A stretch of 64,000 bases of DNA from Myrica gale (Eukaryota; Streptophyta; Magnoliopsida; Fagales; Myricaceae): assembly GCA_963930655.1 (NCBI GenBank), contig OZ005615.1:12790001-12854000 (forward strand). Direction: 5' to 3'. Positions 50,101 through 60,714 of this stretch are shown one piece after another. Within the stretch, counting starts at the first letter, position 1. The number at the start of each line of letters is the position of its first letter. A program made the position numbers and the translations under genes. Under the pieces are notes generated by a model. That model was given only the letters and a program-made list of their open reading frames with translations, was not told where the DNA came from and did no database searches.

Positions 50101-53100
50101 AAAAGCGATGCAGCTGTTCTTCTGAAAGAAAAAGATGAAATAATTAGTCAGGTTATGGCTGAAGGTAGAGATGTATAAACTATCAGTGCCCTATGTATCT
50201 TGTTTCTTTTTTGACCCAACAACTTGTTCTTTCTCAGCATATTATGGTTTGTGGTTCTTTTTCAGCATTGTCTGTTTTGTGTTACTTGTTTATTTTGTTA
50301 GGTGCATTGTTGGACTTGATTAATTAAGAGGCGTGTCATAGATACATCACCGATTTATGGAGGGATACATCTGTTACAGTTTTCTGCTTACAAGAAAATT
50401 TTATAGCCAAATGGGCTGACCTAAGTGGCACTCCTAACCCCCCCCCCCCCCCCCTCTCTTAAAATAGTATTGGGTGAAAGGTTGTGTTTTTAAAAACCAA
50501 TGGGGTGCATGAATTAATAACAAGCAGAAAAGAGAGGGGAGGGGGGGGGGGATTTATAGCCTTATAGAGGCATGGATGATGACCTAACTGGCACAGTAAT
50601 GTTCACATGTAGTTTGGCCATATTTTCCGGTAGTTATTGTTGTTCCAGTCAGTAACCAATTTGTATGTCGCAGAATGAACCAGAAAGAAGATATAAGACT
50701 GGGAAGGCAGTCCATTCTGAGTATATTGTTTCTGTGATGACTTGAGGTTTGTTTGGTGGAGTTGGAAGTCAGTGGTTCGTGAAAGAGGCTGGTAGGGTTG
50801 AGGTTAGAGTCGTATGATAGAGTGAGTGGAGAGCCAATTTGTCAGTTGCAGTTTTGGGGATCAAATTATGGTCCAGTTAAGTTGCATATGAGTCACTTTT
50901 ATTGTTGACTTGCACTGCATGGAAACCTGGGAATTGCTGCTAACTTGAGCACTGAGCCATCCTGCTGCTGACAGCTGAAAAATCCAGGACTGCTATTAAT
51001 AAGTTTAAGGCCTGTGGCATCCTCCAAGGTTCTGCAGTAGGAAAATGCATGTTCTATGACAAGACTTTTAGGCCCAGGCACTGCTCTCCTTGAGTTTAAG
51101 GCCTGTGGCCTCCTACCATAGCCTTTATGTGCCTAATTGTCTTCTATCATCTCAGAGATGGTAGCTAAGAATTGTTGACGGACACATGAGTGTCCTGTTC
51201 TAGGACAACTCCCAAATCGTAAACATGAGGGCACGTCCATAACAGTGTGCATCTCTGAGTACCTTCCAATCATATGCATAAGAATCACAAATTATGAAAC
51301 AATAAACTGTATAGGTATTTATAAAAAGAACTTTAGCACTCTCACAGTATTTGCTCTGTTTCTCTTAAATAATGGTGATGTTAGTGCAAATATTTGGGCG
51401 TCACACTTGGCTAGTCGTGTCCTTAAATTTTCAAATACCACATTTTCTATCTGTTCTCAACTTCTATCTTGTATAAGTCATTCTTTTTGAAGATATTTGT
51501 ATGCCATCTCAGGTGAAGAGCTTTCAAAAAAGCAGGCAGCTCAAGAATCTCAGATTAGGAAATTAAGGGCTCAGGTAATTCTTGCAGGTTTTCTAGCTGG
51601 GTACCTTTTCAAACTTTAATCCTGTTGCTGCTACCTATTGTAATGTAACAAAACCTTTGCCTTTTCTTTTCTCCTCCTTTTCCTGAAAGCTAGATTAGAG
51701 AGCTTGAAGAAGAGAAGAAGGGGCTGATTACTAAGCTTCAGGTAATTAAAATCTTTAAACATTCTGTAAGAATGTTATTTGCTGGATAATCAAACTGAAC
51801 GCATATCAATCTTTGAGTCACCATGAAGTTAATGAAGACATAGACTTCCCAAGATATGAATTGCCTGTCTTATTTTCAAGCGTGCACATTAAAGGTTCCT
51901 ATTTGGGATGATGGAATTTACTCAGCCTTCGAAGGCCTACTATTCCTGTTCCATGAGATCATACATTTAAATTCGATTAGACTTTTTATCTGTTTCTGAG
52001 AAACCGGTCCCCACTTTTCTGATGTCTATTAATTCAAGAAGTCTGTTATGTAACAGCTTGAATCAAATTAATGTCCATGGGATCTTAAATCCTATATCAG
52101 CGTACTGCAAATCCTTGTTATACATGTTGAGATACTGTTGTAAGTTATGTCCTGTCTATGGTTTATAAATGGCATGTAATTTTTTTGTCCCTATTTCCAG
52201 GTCGAAGAAAATAAAGTAGAGAGTATCAAGAAGGACAAGACATCTACAGAGCAGTTGCTGCAAGAAACAATAGAAAAACACCAAACAGAACTTGCATCGC
52301 AGAAAGAATATTATACAAATGCTTTGAGTGCTGCAAAGGAGGCTGAAGCGTTAGCAGAGGCTCGTGCCAACAATGAAGCAAGAACTGAACTTGAGAGTCG
52401 TTTGAGAGAGGCCGAGGAACGTGAAACTATGCTCGTTCAGGCACTTGAAGAGTTGCGGCAAACTCTAAGCAGAAAGGAGCAGCAGGTTTTTGTTACATCA
52501 GTTGGATTGTTGGTTGTATGTGTCTGAAATGTCAGGTATCATGATTAACTTACCATATTATCAATTTGCAGGAGGTTTTTAGAGAAGACATGCATCGTAG
52601 GGACATTGAGGATCTTCAGAAACGTTATCAAGTGTGTCAAACTTCCTCTTTGTGCTCCAACTATATAATATAATTCTTTCTGTTTTCGTATGTTGCCATC
52701 ATCTTTGCAGATTATTCAATCAGTCATTTTCTTTGTCTAGGCCAGCGAGCGTCGATGTGAGGAGTTGATTACACAAGTTCCAGAATCTACTAGGCCACTT
52801 TTAAGGCAGATTGAAGCTATGCAGGTGAATATGTACTTCAATGCTGTTTTAGACTTCTGAGGAGGATCCTCATGGACCTTGGATGCCTGTCCTTTAATTT
52901 ACTTGATTCAGTTGCTTGGCTCATGTTTGAATCTTTCTTTTGTTACCTTCTCTTATTGGTAACAGGAAACAACTGGCAGAAGAGCAGAAGCGTGGGCTGC
53001 TGTTGAGAGGTCCCTTAATTCTCGACTCCAGGTGTGTAGAAATTTTTTTGCTAGTTTGATGTAAATTTGTATTGTGCTCTTGTTTTATTGTTCTTATTGC

Positions 53101-55896
53101 ATCACAGGAAGCTGAGGGCAAAGCTGCAGCTGCTGAAGAACGAGAGCGATCTGTGAATGAGCGCTTATCTCAAACTTTATCTCGAATTAATGTTCTTGAG
53201 GCTCAGGTTTTGCTTTTTGTTGTTCATCTTGTTTAAGTACTGGAAATTTTTCATAGATATTAGCTTACACCTGTGAGATACTGCAGATTTCATGTCTTAG
53301 AACAGAACAGATGCAGTTAAGTAGATCCCTTGAAAAGGAGAGACAGAGAGCAGCTGAAAATAGGCAAGAGTACCTTGCAGCCAAAGAGGAAGCTGATACT
53401 CAAGAAGGTCGTGCAAACCAGCTTGAAGAAGAAATTAAGGAACAAAGGCGGAAACACAAGCAAGAGTTGCAAGATGCACTGATGCACAGGGAACTGCTAC
53501 AGCAGGTGGTGCTTCTGGTTCTTAGTTAATTTAAAGTTACATTTTATAGTAAGAAGAGGAAGAGGAACTGCATCTATCTCCATTTTAATAGTGTTAAGAG
53601 GTGTTAGTCTGTACGTTGTAGTTTGTAGAAGATAAGTGGGACTTTTACTCCATAGGTCCTACTTGGAAAAATAAAAAAATAGTGTGCCCTTGTTCTGTTT
53701 ATATCTTAATGTTATTCAAAAATTTCCTGAATTGGGCTCCTGATCTCTGGCAGGAGATAGAAAAGGAGAAAGCTGCTCGGTTGGAGTTGGAAAAGACAGC
53801 TCGTATCCATTCTGCTGCTGCATCTGATCAAACCTCCATAACAAGGCATAATTCTGCTTTTGAGAATGGTATGATTCTTTGGCTTACTTCGGAGGAGTTT
53901 TTTCTTTTGTAAGTGCTTACTTAGGAGTAGTTGATAGTGGAGGACCTTTGCTATATATTTTATAATTTTGTGTAGGAAGCTTGACCCGAAAGCTTTCAAG
54001 TGCTAGCAGCCTAGGGAGCATGGAGGAAAGCTATTTTCTGCAAGCATCTTTGGACTCATCTGACAGTTTCTTTGAGAGAAGAAATGCTGGAGAGCCTACC
54101 ATGAGCCCTTACTATATGAAGAGCATGACACCTAGTTCATTTGAAGCTGCTCTTCGTCAGAAGGAGGGTGAGCTTGCTTCGTACATGTCTCGTTTGGTAT
54201 GGAATATTTTCTTATCTCCTATATAAAATTTTTGATTCCACACTACATGTTTTGAGTTGTGTGCTTTATTTCATATTCCAGACTTGAGCTGCGGAGCTGA
54301 GTTTGTTCACATTGAACCACAGCTTTCATTGATATTTCTTGTTTCTTTCTTGTTAAGGCATCACTAGAATCTATTCGTGATTCTCTTGCTGAGGAGTTGG
54401 TCAAAATGACAGCACAGGTGAGGTTCACTCTCTTCTTGTTCCTCTTCTTTTTAAGCTTCCTTTACGTAGACCAACATGACAGTCAGCTTGCATGGTTGGC
54501 AGTGTGAAAAGTTACGGGCAGAGGCTTCCATGTTGCCTGGCATAAAGGCAGAGCTAGAATCATTAAGGAAAAGGCACTCGGCTGCACTGGAGCTCATGGG
54601 TGAACGTGATGAGGAGGTACGTATATCGTAGTTTGTCTCTTTGCTTAGTCTTTGCTTAGAATGGTTGGTAATGCTTCAGTTCTGGATATTGTAGAGGCAT
54701 CTCATATGATGGAATGTGATGTTTAGTTTTTTTTTGTCATTTGAGTTCTTTTCATCGTGTATTCAGCATTCACTGTGCTCACCTGCCTCTTTGGACCGTA
54801 TTAAATCACGATACTGTGCTTACCTGCCTATTTCCTGGAGAGTGCACTATAAATCTCTAAAGATTAGCCCATATCTTTAAGTTTTAAACAGCTGAATATT
54901 TTACAAAATAGCAGTTATGGTTCCTGAATTATATCCTGGATCTAGTGTCCCGCATTTAGATTAGTCATATTCAACTAGCTTCCCAATAAGAAGGGGGGAA
55001 AAACATGAAAAAAGAGATGGCTTACGTTTACCTTATCACCTTCCTGTCTATCCTGCATTTACTTTGCAAAGCATTTTGTTCTTATGTGGTTTTTACACAC
55101 GTCTTATTGGCCATTCCAATCAGTTCTCGCTGTAGAAAGAAAATCTATTCGAGGGCTCAGTTCAGCTCGACTTATATAAAAAAAAAATGTGATTACAGGG
55201 CAGTTCTCCACCTATTATCAAATTCAGGGAACTGAAGAGTACGGGTAGTTTGTATCTAGTAATCTGTATGAGAAGAAAAGGATATCACCCCTTATTTTCT
55301 AAGAGTGTTTTTAATGAATCAACACGTTAATACTGAAATAATATACAAGGATGAAAGCTTCAGCATTTGGTTTTGACAGATGGACATAATATACAGAGTA
55401 CTCCTGGGAGAAAATTAGAACTTGTCCTCTTCATCAAATCCCTTCCCCCCCCCCCCCCAAAAAAAAGGGGCAACTTACTATTGCTTTAGACTTGTGATTG
55501 CTCCCAAGCATAGGGTTTCCATCAGATTTCTTGACTGTTGCTTTCCTAGTATCTGCATTTTCAATTTGATTTTAAGTGCTAAATAAAAAATATAGAAAGA
55601 ATGTGCTGTTTTCCATCAAACGCTGACATTTACATTTGATTGCATCCTAGCTGGAAGAACTTCGAGCAGATATTGTAGATTTGAAGGAGATGTATAGGGA
55701 ACAAGTAAATTTACTTGTGAATAAGGTATGTATCCGCTAAAATCTAATTTGATATTTTTCTCTTCAAATCCCTTAGGTCTCCTATCCTCTCCCACAAACC
55801 CCAAGAAAGAAAATAAATAAAACGCTAGGCGGCCCTTCATTCTCGCCTCTTTTTTTACAGATCCAGATAATGAATTCACCAGCGGGTACTACCTGA
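44137..55896 (+). CDS. GC5: Golgin candidate 5 (TMF-like coiled-coil Golgi protein), 982 aa
   Basis: Golgi-associated tether related to animal TMF; in plants it localises to Golgi and interacts with RAB GTPases. Nineteen exons: 44137-44284, 46799-47793, 49001-49072, 49691-49765, 50050-50164, 51513-51574, 51694-51741, 52201-52485, 52572-52631, 52741-52824, 52966-53031, 53108-53206, 53287-53505, 53754-53868, 53976-54196, 54358-54417, 54503-54616, 55651-55725, 55861-55896. All junctions are GT-AG and keep the frame. It starts MAWFGGRVSLGNFPDL, as in the family. Exon 2 encodes a long acidic, Ser-rich, poorly conserved region (about 50-381). The rest is coiled coil with conserved stretches such as ALQGAARQAQAKADEIAKLM, QVPESTRPLLRQIEAMQ and RKLSSASSLGSMEESYFLQA. 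The C-terminal TMF-type domain contains LEELRADIVDLKEMYREQVN. Intron 1 (2.5 kb) holds three LINE fragments. Confidence 0.95.
45190..45808 (+). mobile_element. 5'-truncated LINE fragment in golgin intron 1
   Basis: It encodes the C-terminal zf-RVT zinc-binding part of a plant LINE ORF2 (WCYLCKCDGESVAHILLHC, then WWNLWRERNRRCFEG) and ends in an AATAAAA-containing tail and a poly(A) run at 45798-45808. The upstream reading frame is broken. It lies in the sense orientation of the golgin gene. Confidence 0.88.
45905..46210 (+). mobile_element. Second 5'-truncated LINE fragment in golgin intron 1
   Basis: It matches the last part of the preceding LINE fragment (WWVIWWERNKRCFEN against WWNLWRERNRRCFEG) and ends with CAATAAAG and poly(A) near 46203-46211. 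A 20-bp internal direct repeat, GAAGATGATTCCGTTGTGCG, occurs at about 45957 and 46034. Confidence 0.8.
46297..46500 (-). mobile_element. LINE 3' end, antisense, in golgin intron 1
   Basis: On the minus strand it has the LINE 3' signature: a short coding remnant (FLQGDVFLSLFFWANALLGG), CTTTGTACTG, TTTAATAAAATTC and poly(A) (poly-T at about 46299). It is opposite in orientation to the two LINE fragments just upstream. Confidence 0.75.
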
Positions 55897-56120
55897 TACG
55901 AGGACTTTAACAGCGTGGTATTCCAGTTCGCAATGATGTTCATGGGTACAGTTTATAGTCTTTTTTTTTCCTGGAAAAAAAAAGGATCTCGTTTATAGTC
56001 AAATTGCTGCAATTGGTGTTTGGATATTTTTATTCGTAATCATTTTAACTTTGCGTGGTGTTCAGGCGTTTTAGCCGCTGATATACCAAAAGGATGTCAA
56101 TATTAAGTGTAAGTTACTTT

Positions 56121-56295
56121 GGTTGTGTTTAAGTGTTAAAATTTTGGGAAGATTAAAATTTAGAGTATTGGATTTGGTGAAAAAGTGAAGAGATATTATT
56201 TTTAATATTTATTATAGTGAAAAGTAATAATGTTATGGGGAGAGATTATATTATAATTTTTTTTTTGTGTAAAATTTTGCATGACAAACGCACCC
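56121..56295. mobile_element. Tourist-like MITE (copy 2)
   Basis: Begins GGTTGTGTTTAAG and ends CAAACGCACCC, with the same core (TATTGGATTTGGTGAAA, TTTTTAATATTTATTATA) as the copy at 17271-17470. About 175 bp. The flanking trinucleotides are not clean TTA, so the target duplication has probably mutated. Confidence 0.75.
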
Positions 56296-56556
56296 TATGT
56301 ATTGAAATGAGGCAAATTGTTGTACAGACCGAATCTTAGTGCACATTGTTGACCTTCGAAGATGATCTGTACGTATCGCTTTTGATATAAATATAAATAA
56401 AAAAGGATCTCGTCATTTTTGTCATGAAGATGGATGAAATGACAATTGCCTTGCAAACCCTGAGCTTGTAAAATGAAAATGACAGCCTGACGTAGACTCC
56501 GATACCCAACGGCCAAAACTCTGGAGTGTGCTAGTATGCCATTCCACCGTATCACC

Positions 56557-56668
56557 GTCAAATTGCCGATAGTCTCTCAGCCGAGTGCCACTTTCCGCCT
56601 TCCTCCAAATGGCGGATCAGGATTTGATATCCACAGCCAACCCACGTGTCAAATTGCCGATAGTCTCT
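56557..56668. repeat. 21-bp direct repeat 91 bp apart
   Basis: The 21-bp sequence beginning GTCAAATTGCCGATAGTCTC occurs at 56557-56577 and 56648-56668. The second copy abuts the left edge of the truncated GGTCCGG MITE, suggesting a local duplication or repair event. Confidence 0.85.
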
Positions 56669-56952
56669 TATAAGTGGTCCGGTTTTACTAAATGCGGTCC
56701 GGACCGGTTTTAATTTTTTCTAAATTTGTTTTAGGTTAATTTCAAAGAGGGGAGTGCATATAAAAATGTTAAATTTTAATTTAGATTAAAATTAAACGTT
56801 TTAAGTTTATAATTTGTATTAAAAATTATAAAATTTTTTATTTTTATTTTTAATAAATGCGGTCCGGTCCGGTCCGGACAGCATTTTAAGATCTAGGACC
56901 GGACTGCAAATCCGGTCCGGTCCGGTCCGCGGTCTGGTTGTGTTCACCCCTA
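56669..56952. mobile_element. GGTCCGG hAT-type MITE (C), left end missing
   Basis: The right terminus TTCACCCCTA matches the TAGGG-ended family, and GGTCCGG/CCGGACCGG arrays lie on both sides of an A/T-rich core. The expected left TAGGG terminus is absent at the junction with the 21-bp repeat, so the left end was deleted. Confidence 0.75.
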
Positions 56953-57871
56953 CAAAGGAGTTATTTTCAGGTCTTTGGATCAATCTAGAATTTATTGATT
57001 TTTGGATCCGTCTAGTTGAGGTTTTTATGGCTATTAAGCATCAAGATTCAAGCCTTTAAGGCCACACAGTATATTATTTGTCTTTGGAAGGTTGTTTGTC
57101 TAAATCTGTGTTTGAAAAAAGGAATTGAATTTTGTAAAAAGTTAAGAGTTTGTAATGTAAATTTTTTTTGAAATTATTTTCTTTACATCCAAAATCAGCT
57201 TTACGTTTCCAACTTAAATGAAATTCAAGATTACTTAAAAGGAAAAAAAAAAAAAACTGTGTGTGGCCCTTGAGAGTTGAGACCGTTTGGGTAGTGGGCC
57301 TTAAGACCTGTAGCTTTGAGGCATTAAGGCCTGATTGTATTTTTCGTCTTTCGGCCGTAAGGTTCCTACTTCCTAATATTTCTTCGCCTTATCAAACGTG
57401 GGTTTCTGGCAATTAGCACGTGCTCGTAGATGTGTCTTATAAAATTGATGGTATTCTTTCGGGTTTGGTTTATTATAATAAGGTCCATATACCACGTTCA
57501 TCCGTCTTTCTCGTAGAATTCCTAGTGGGACAAACTTCTCCAGTTGGGGTAACTTACAAACTCAACAGAACTATAACCAAAACCACACTAGTCTATCCCT
57601 TTTGAGAGGTATCCACAGTACAGAGGGAATATAAGGCTGCCTAGATCCCTCAATTGGTGGTACCACAGCTCTAGTTATGAGAGTTTTCTGGAGTTTTCTC
57701 CCTTCTGCCTCCCGGAGGTTTCTTTCTTTCTGCATCGTCCTCTCTTCCGCTCCTTCTACCTCCCTCCCTTCTCTCTCAGATACCTCATTCTAACCCTCGT
57801 TCTCCCTCTTTCGACACTACCCATACATTATCTCCTCTCGGTTTTCCTTGTTCTCTTTTCTCTGCGTCACC

Positions 57872-58960
57872 CACAGGCGGAGGGAAGGGGGCGAACAGGG
57901 GCCACTGCTCCGGTTGGCTCCCCCAATTTGTTTTTTTAACATGTAGATTTTATTTTATTTTTTATTTTTTAAAGGCATGCCCCCTTGGCCCATTGAAAAT
58001 TCAGTCCGCCCCCTTACCTGGTCAGATGCCTCAGCCCGCCCCCTGAAGACCCAAGAAGCCCAACCCATTTTTTTTTAAAAAAAAATTAACAGTGTGAAAC
58101 TTCTACTTAATTTTTTTCATCCCCTTATCCTTCACCTCTTGCGCGCTTTAACCTCTCTGTCTCTTTCTCCCTGCTCCTCCCCTCTCAGCTTCTACTTAAT
58201 TTGTTGGATCTGCAAAATTGAGCTTTTTGTTCCAATTCTTTTTCCATTATCATTTACCAAGTATGTATTTTCTCTTTGTAATTCTAGATTATTTTGTTGT
58301 TGATATAAATTCCACTTCGGAGAAGCTTGTGTTCAATAAAACTGTCACACTAAAAGACAGTTATAGCAAGAGTGAGAAGTAGCTCTATGCCCTTGGATCC
58401 TTTGGATTCTTTTTCCAATATGCTTTGTTTTTATCTTGTTGTCTTTCAAGAATAAAAGAAAACACAGTAATTGATTTTTTTCTCATTTATGTTTTCTGTT
58501 TTTCTTATTGTAAATCCCAACAAATTTAGCAGGACTTATTGAGCAATGGACACATTCTTTCTGGCAACAAAAGTAAGTACTTCATTTATGGAATTGAAGA
58601 GTTATAGTGCTGAAAATGTTTGTGAAATACTTTGTTTCATTTATGTGTTCTATTTTACGAAGAATATATATGTGTGTGTGATTAGTTGGTGCTCCATTGA
58701 TGATTAGTTGGTGCTCCGTTGATAATTTTTGTTTTGTTTTATTTTGTTTAGATAATGAATAAGTTTTCGATAAAAAAAAATTAGCCAGCGTAGAGTCGTC
58801 TAAAACTCATAGATTGTACTTCAATATTTTTATTTTTTTAGTCCTTAATTTTTTATATTTTAACTCTTAAAACATTTTTTTGCATTAGGTAGTAAATTTT
58901 TTTTATCATTTTCCCTTAAGAGTTTGCCCCTCATTGATTCCATTCTTGGCTCCGCCACTA
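57872..58960. mobile_element. hAT-like element nested in the LINE 5' region
   Basis: A 1,089-bp element with ends CACAGGCGGAGG (left) and, read inward, TAGTGGCGGAGCC (right), resembling the plant hAT terminus CAGNGGCGGAGC. The 8-bp target duplication is GCGTCACC (57864-57871) and GCGTCGCC (58961-58968), one mismatch. It is the complete counterpart of the remnant at 8180-9214. No transposase is encoded. Confidence 0.85.
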
Positions 58961-59085
58961 GCGTCGCCTTCTTCTTTCCCTTCCATTTTCCTTCTTTTCC
59001 CTTGTTTTTTCTTGCTATTCGTTGCCTCATCTTTTTGGTTCCCTTCTTTCTCCATTTCCTTCTTGCTTCCTCCTTGTTTTTTCCC

Positions 59086-60714
59086 ATGGCTCTCTCTACT
59101 TACACTCCTCCTTTGGACCTGGGACTAGATGATATGAATGTTTCTCAACCCCCTCATGTGGCTGGCAGCTCTGGTGACCGATCCGGAAGTATCCTGTGCA
59201 ATGACTCTGCAGAAGCGGCTTCGGTAGCAGATACTCTTCTTGTTGGACTCCTCCTTTCTGCTAAAGGGACGAACGAGACGGGCATACGTGAGGCCATTTT
59301 CAAGTCTTGGAGCTTTGTTAAAGACTTAGAAGTTTCTGATGGTCCTAATGATGCATTCATCTTCTCGTTTCCATCGGTGCAGTCTTGCGATAGGATTTTG
59401 GCGGACGGCCCATGGAATATTAAGGGCAGGATGTTGGTTCTGAAAAAATGGGATGTAGACAATACACTGAGTGATATTTCTTTCTCCCATTCTCCTCTCT
59501 GGGTCCAAATTCATGGACTTCCATTGGGGCGGATGATGAGGCAATCTGCTATTGAGTTTGGGTGAAAAATCGGGGCTGTCCTTGAAGTGGATTTTGATGA
59601 CAAGAGGAAAATATGGGGCCTTGCATATCTTCGAGTTCGGGTGATGGTTGAGCTTGACAAACCTATTTTCCTGGAGTTTTTTTCCAACGACCTGGGAAGC
59701 CCGATAGCTGGATTCAATTTCGGTATGAACGTCTTTCTGACTAGTGTGTAGACTGTGGATGGCTTGATCATCCTACTCGATTCTGTCAATATCCTTCCGC
59801 CGCTTCCGGTTACCCTAGTTCAGCTCTCCATAACCTCAATGTGGTGGCCACAGACGGGACCCATTTTTATTCGCCATCTCAGCCGCATTATCCTGGGTTT
59901 TCATCCATAAGGCCGGCTCCTCCGCCCCCACTCCTACCACTGCACCGCTGCCACCAACTGCTCCTGTGCGAATTATTCCTACCTCTAATCCCGAGGTGGA
60001 TTCACGTTATGTCCTCATTCGGGGGGCTCCATTTTCTGACATCTCGTGTTCCACTACTCATGAGGGTGATGGTCCCACGCCTACACCTGTTCCTAACGGC
60101 TGGCCATTTGAGTCCATGCCTCAATAGTCGCTCCAGGACGCCTGGGTGGACCATAGCAACTTTTTTCTGAACCTGGAGAGGGACATTCGATTTGAGCAGG
60201 GGACGTTGTCTGACACCTTGTCTATGGTTGAATCTTTTGAAAGACAAATTCATATTTCGAGTTTGGGTAATGAAAGTGCTGACTTGGATGGGCCTCTACT
60301 AGTTTGGCCTCGTTATTCATCTGTTGTTCATAGTAACACTTGGACTCGACAACGATTGGCCCTAATTGGGTCGGCTTTATTTGCTAGCTCACAAACTCAT
60401 CAGGTGGTGGGCTTTAAGCGTACTAATGTTGATCCTATTAACCCATTTAGTTTTAAAAAAACTACGTGGTCAAGAAATAGAGGCACAATACCATGCAATG
60501 GCTTCTCACAAAGTTGTCCTCGACAATGATGTTCTGTTGTCCTCATGGAGGGGGGGTTCTTTGCTCTTGTCGAGGACATAGTCGTTTCTGTGGGGTCCGA
60601 GGTCGTCACACTTTGCAGATTCATGCTCGTCGTGGTAATATTGAGATGTTTGCTGATCATTCAGACTATATGGCTGAGGAGGCGGGCCAGCCCATGCCCC
60701 CTCCTTCTCAATGA
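59086..60714 (+). pseudogene. LINE ORF1 (DUF4283 / zinc-knuckle), broken
   Basis: ORF1 proteins of plant LINEs bind the element's RNA. The first part (59086-59565) is open and contains the DUF4283-like core (WNIKGRMLVLKKW, SPLWVQIHGLPL) and then an in-frame TGA at 59563-59565, after which the same frame continues. A zinc knuckle of CX2CX4HX4C form lies at 59745-59786, just after another stop (59742-59744). The remaining sequence to 60714 is frame-shifted. Its TGA overlaps the ORF2 ATG. Confidence 0.85.

Larger units (their letters stand above)
55897..57650. other. Intergenic, TE-rich
   Basis: No gene is recognised. It holds the golgin 3' region, one Tourist-like MITE, a 21-bp direct repeat and a truncated GGTCCGG MITE (listed separately). 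From about 57000 the sequence is A/T-rich without clear features. Confidence 0.45.

Noticed and set aside
58924..59085. Extended N-terminus of LINE ORF1 starting at a CTG codon
   Set aside because: This part is transposon end and T/C-rich leader; the ATG at 59086 fits the family better.
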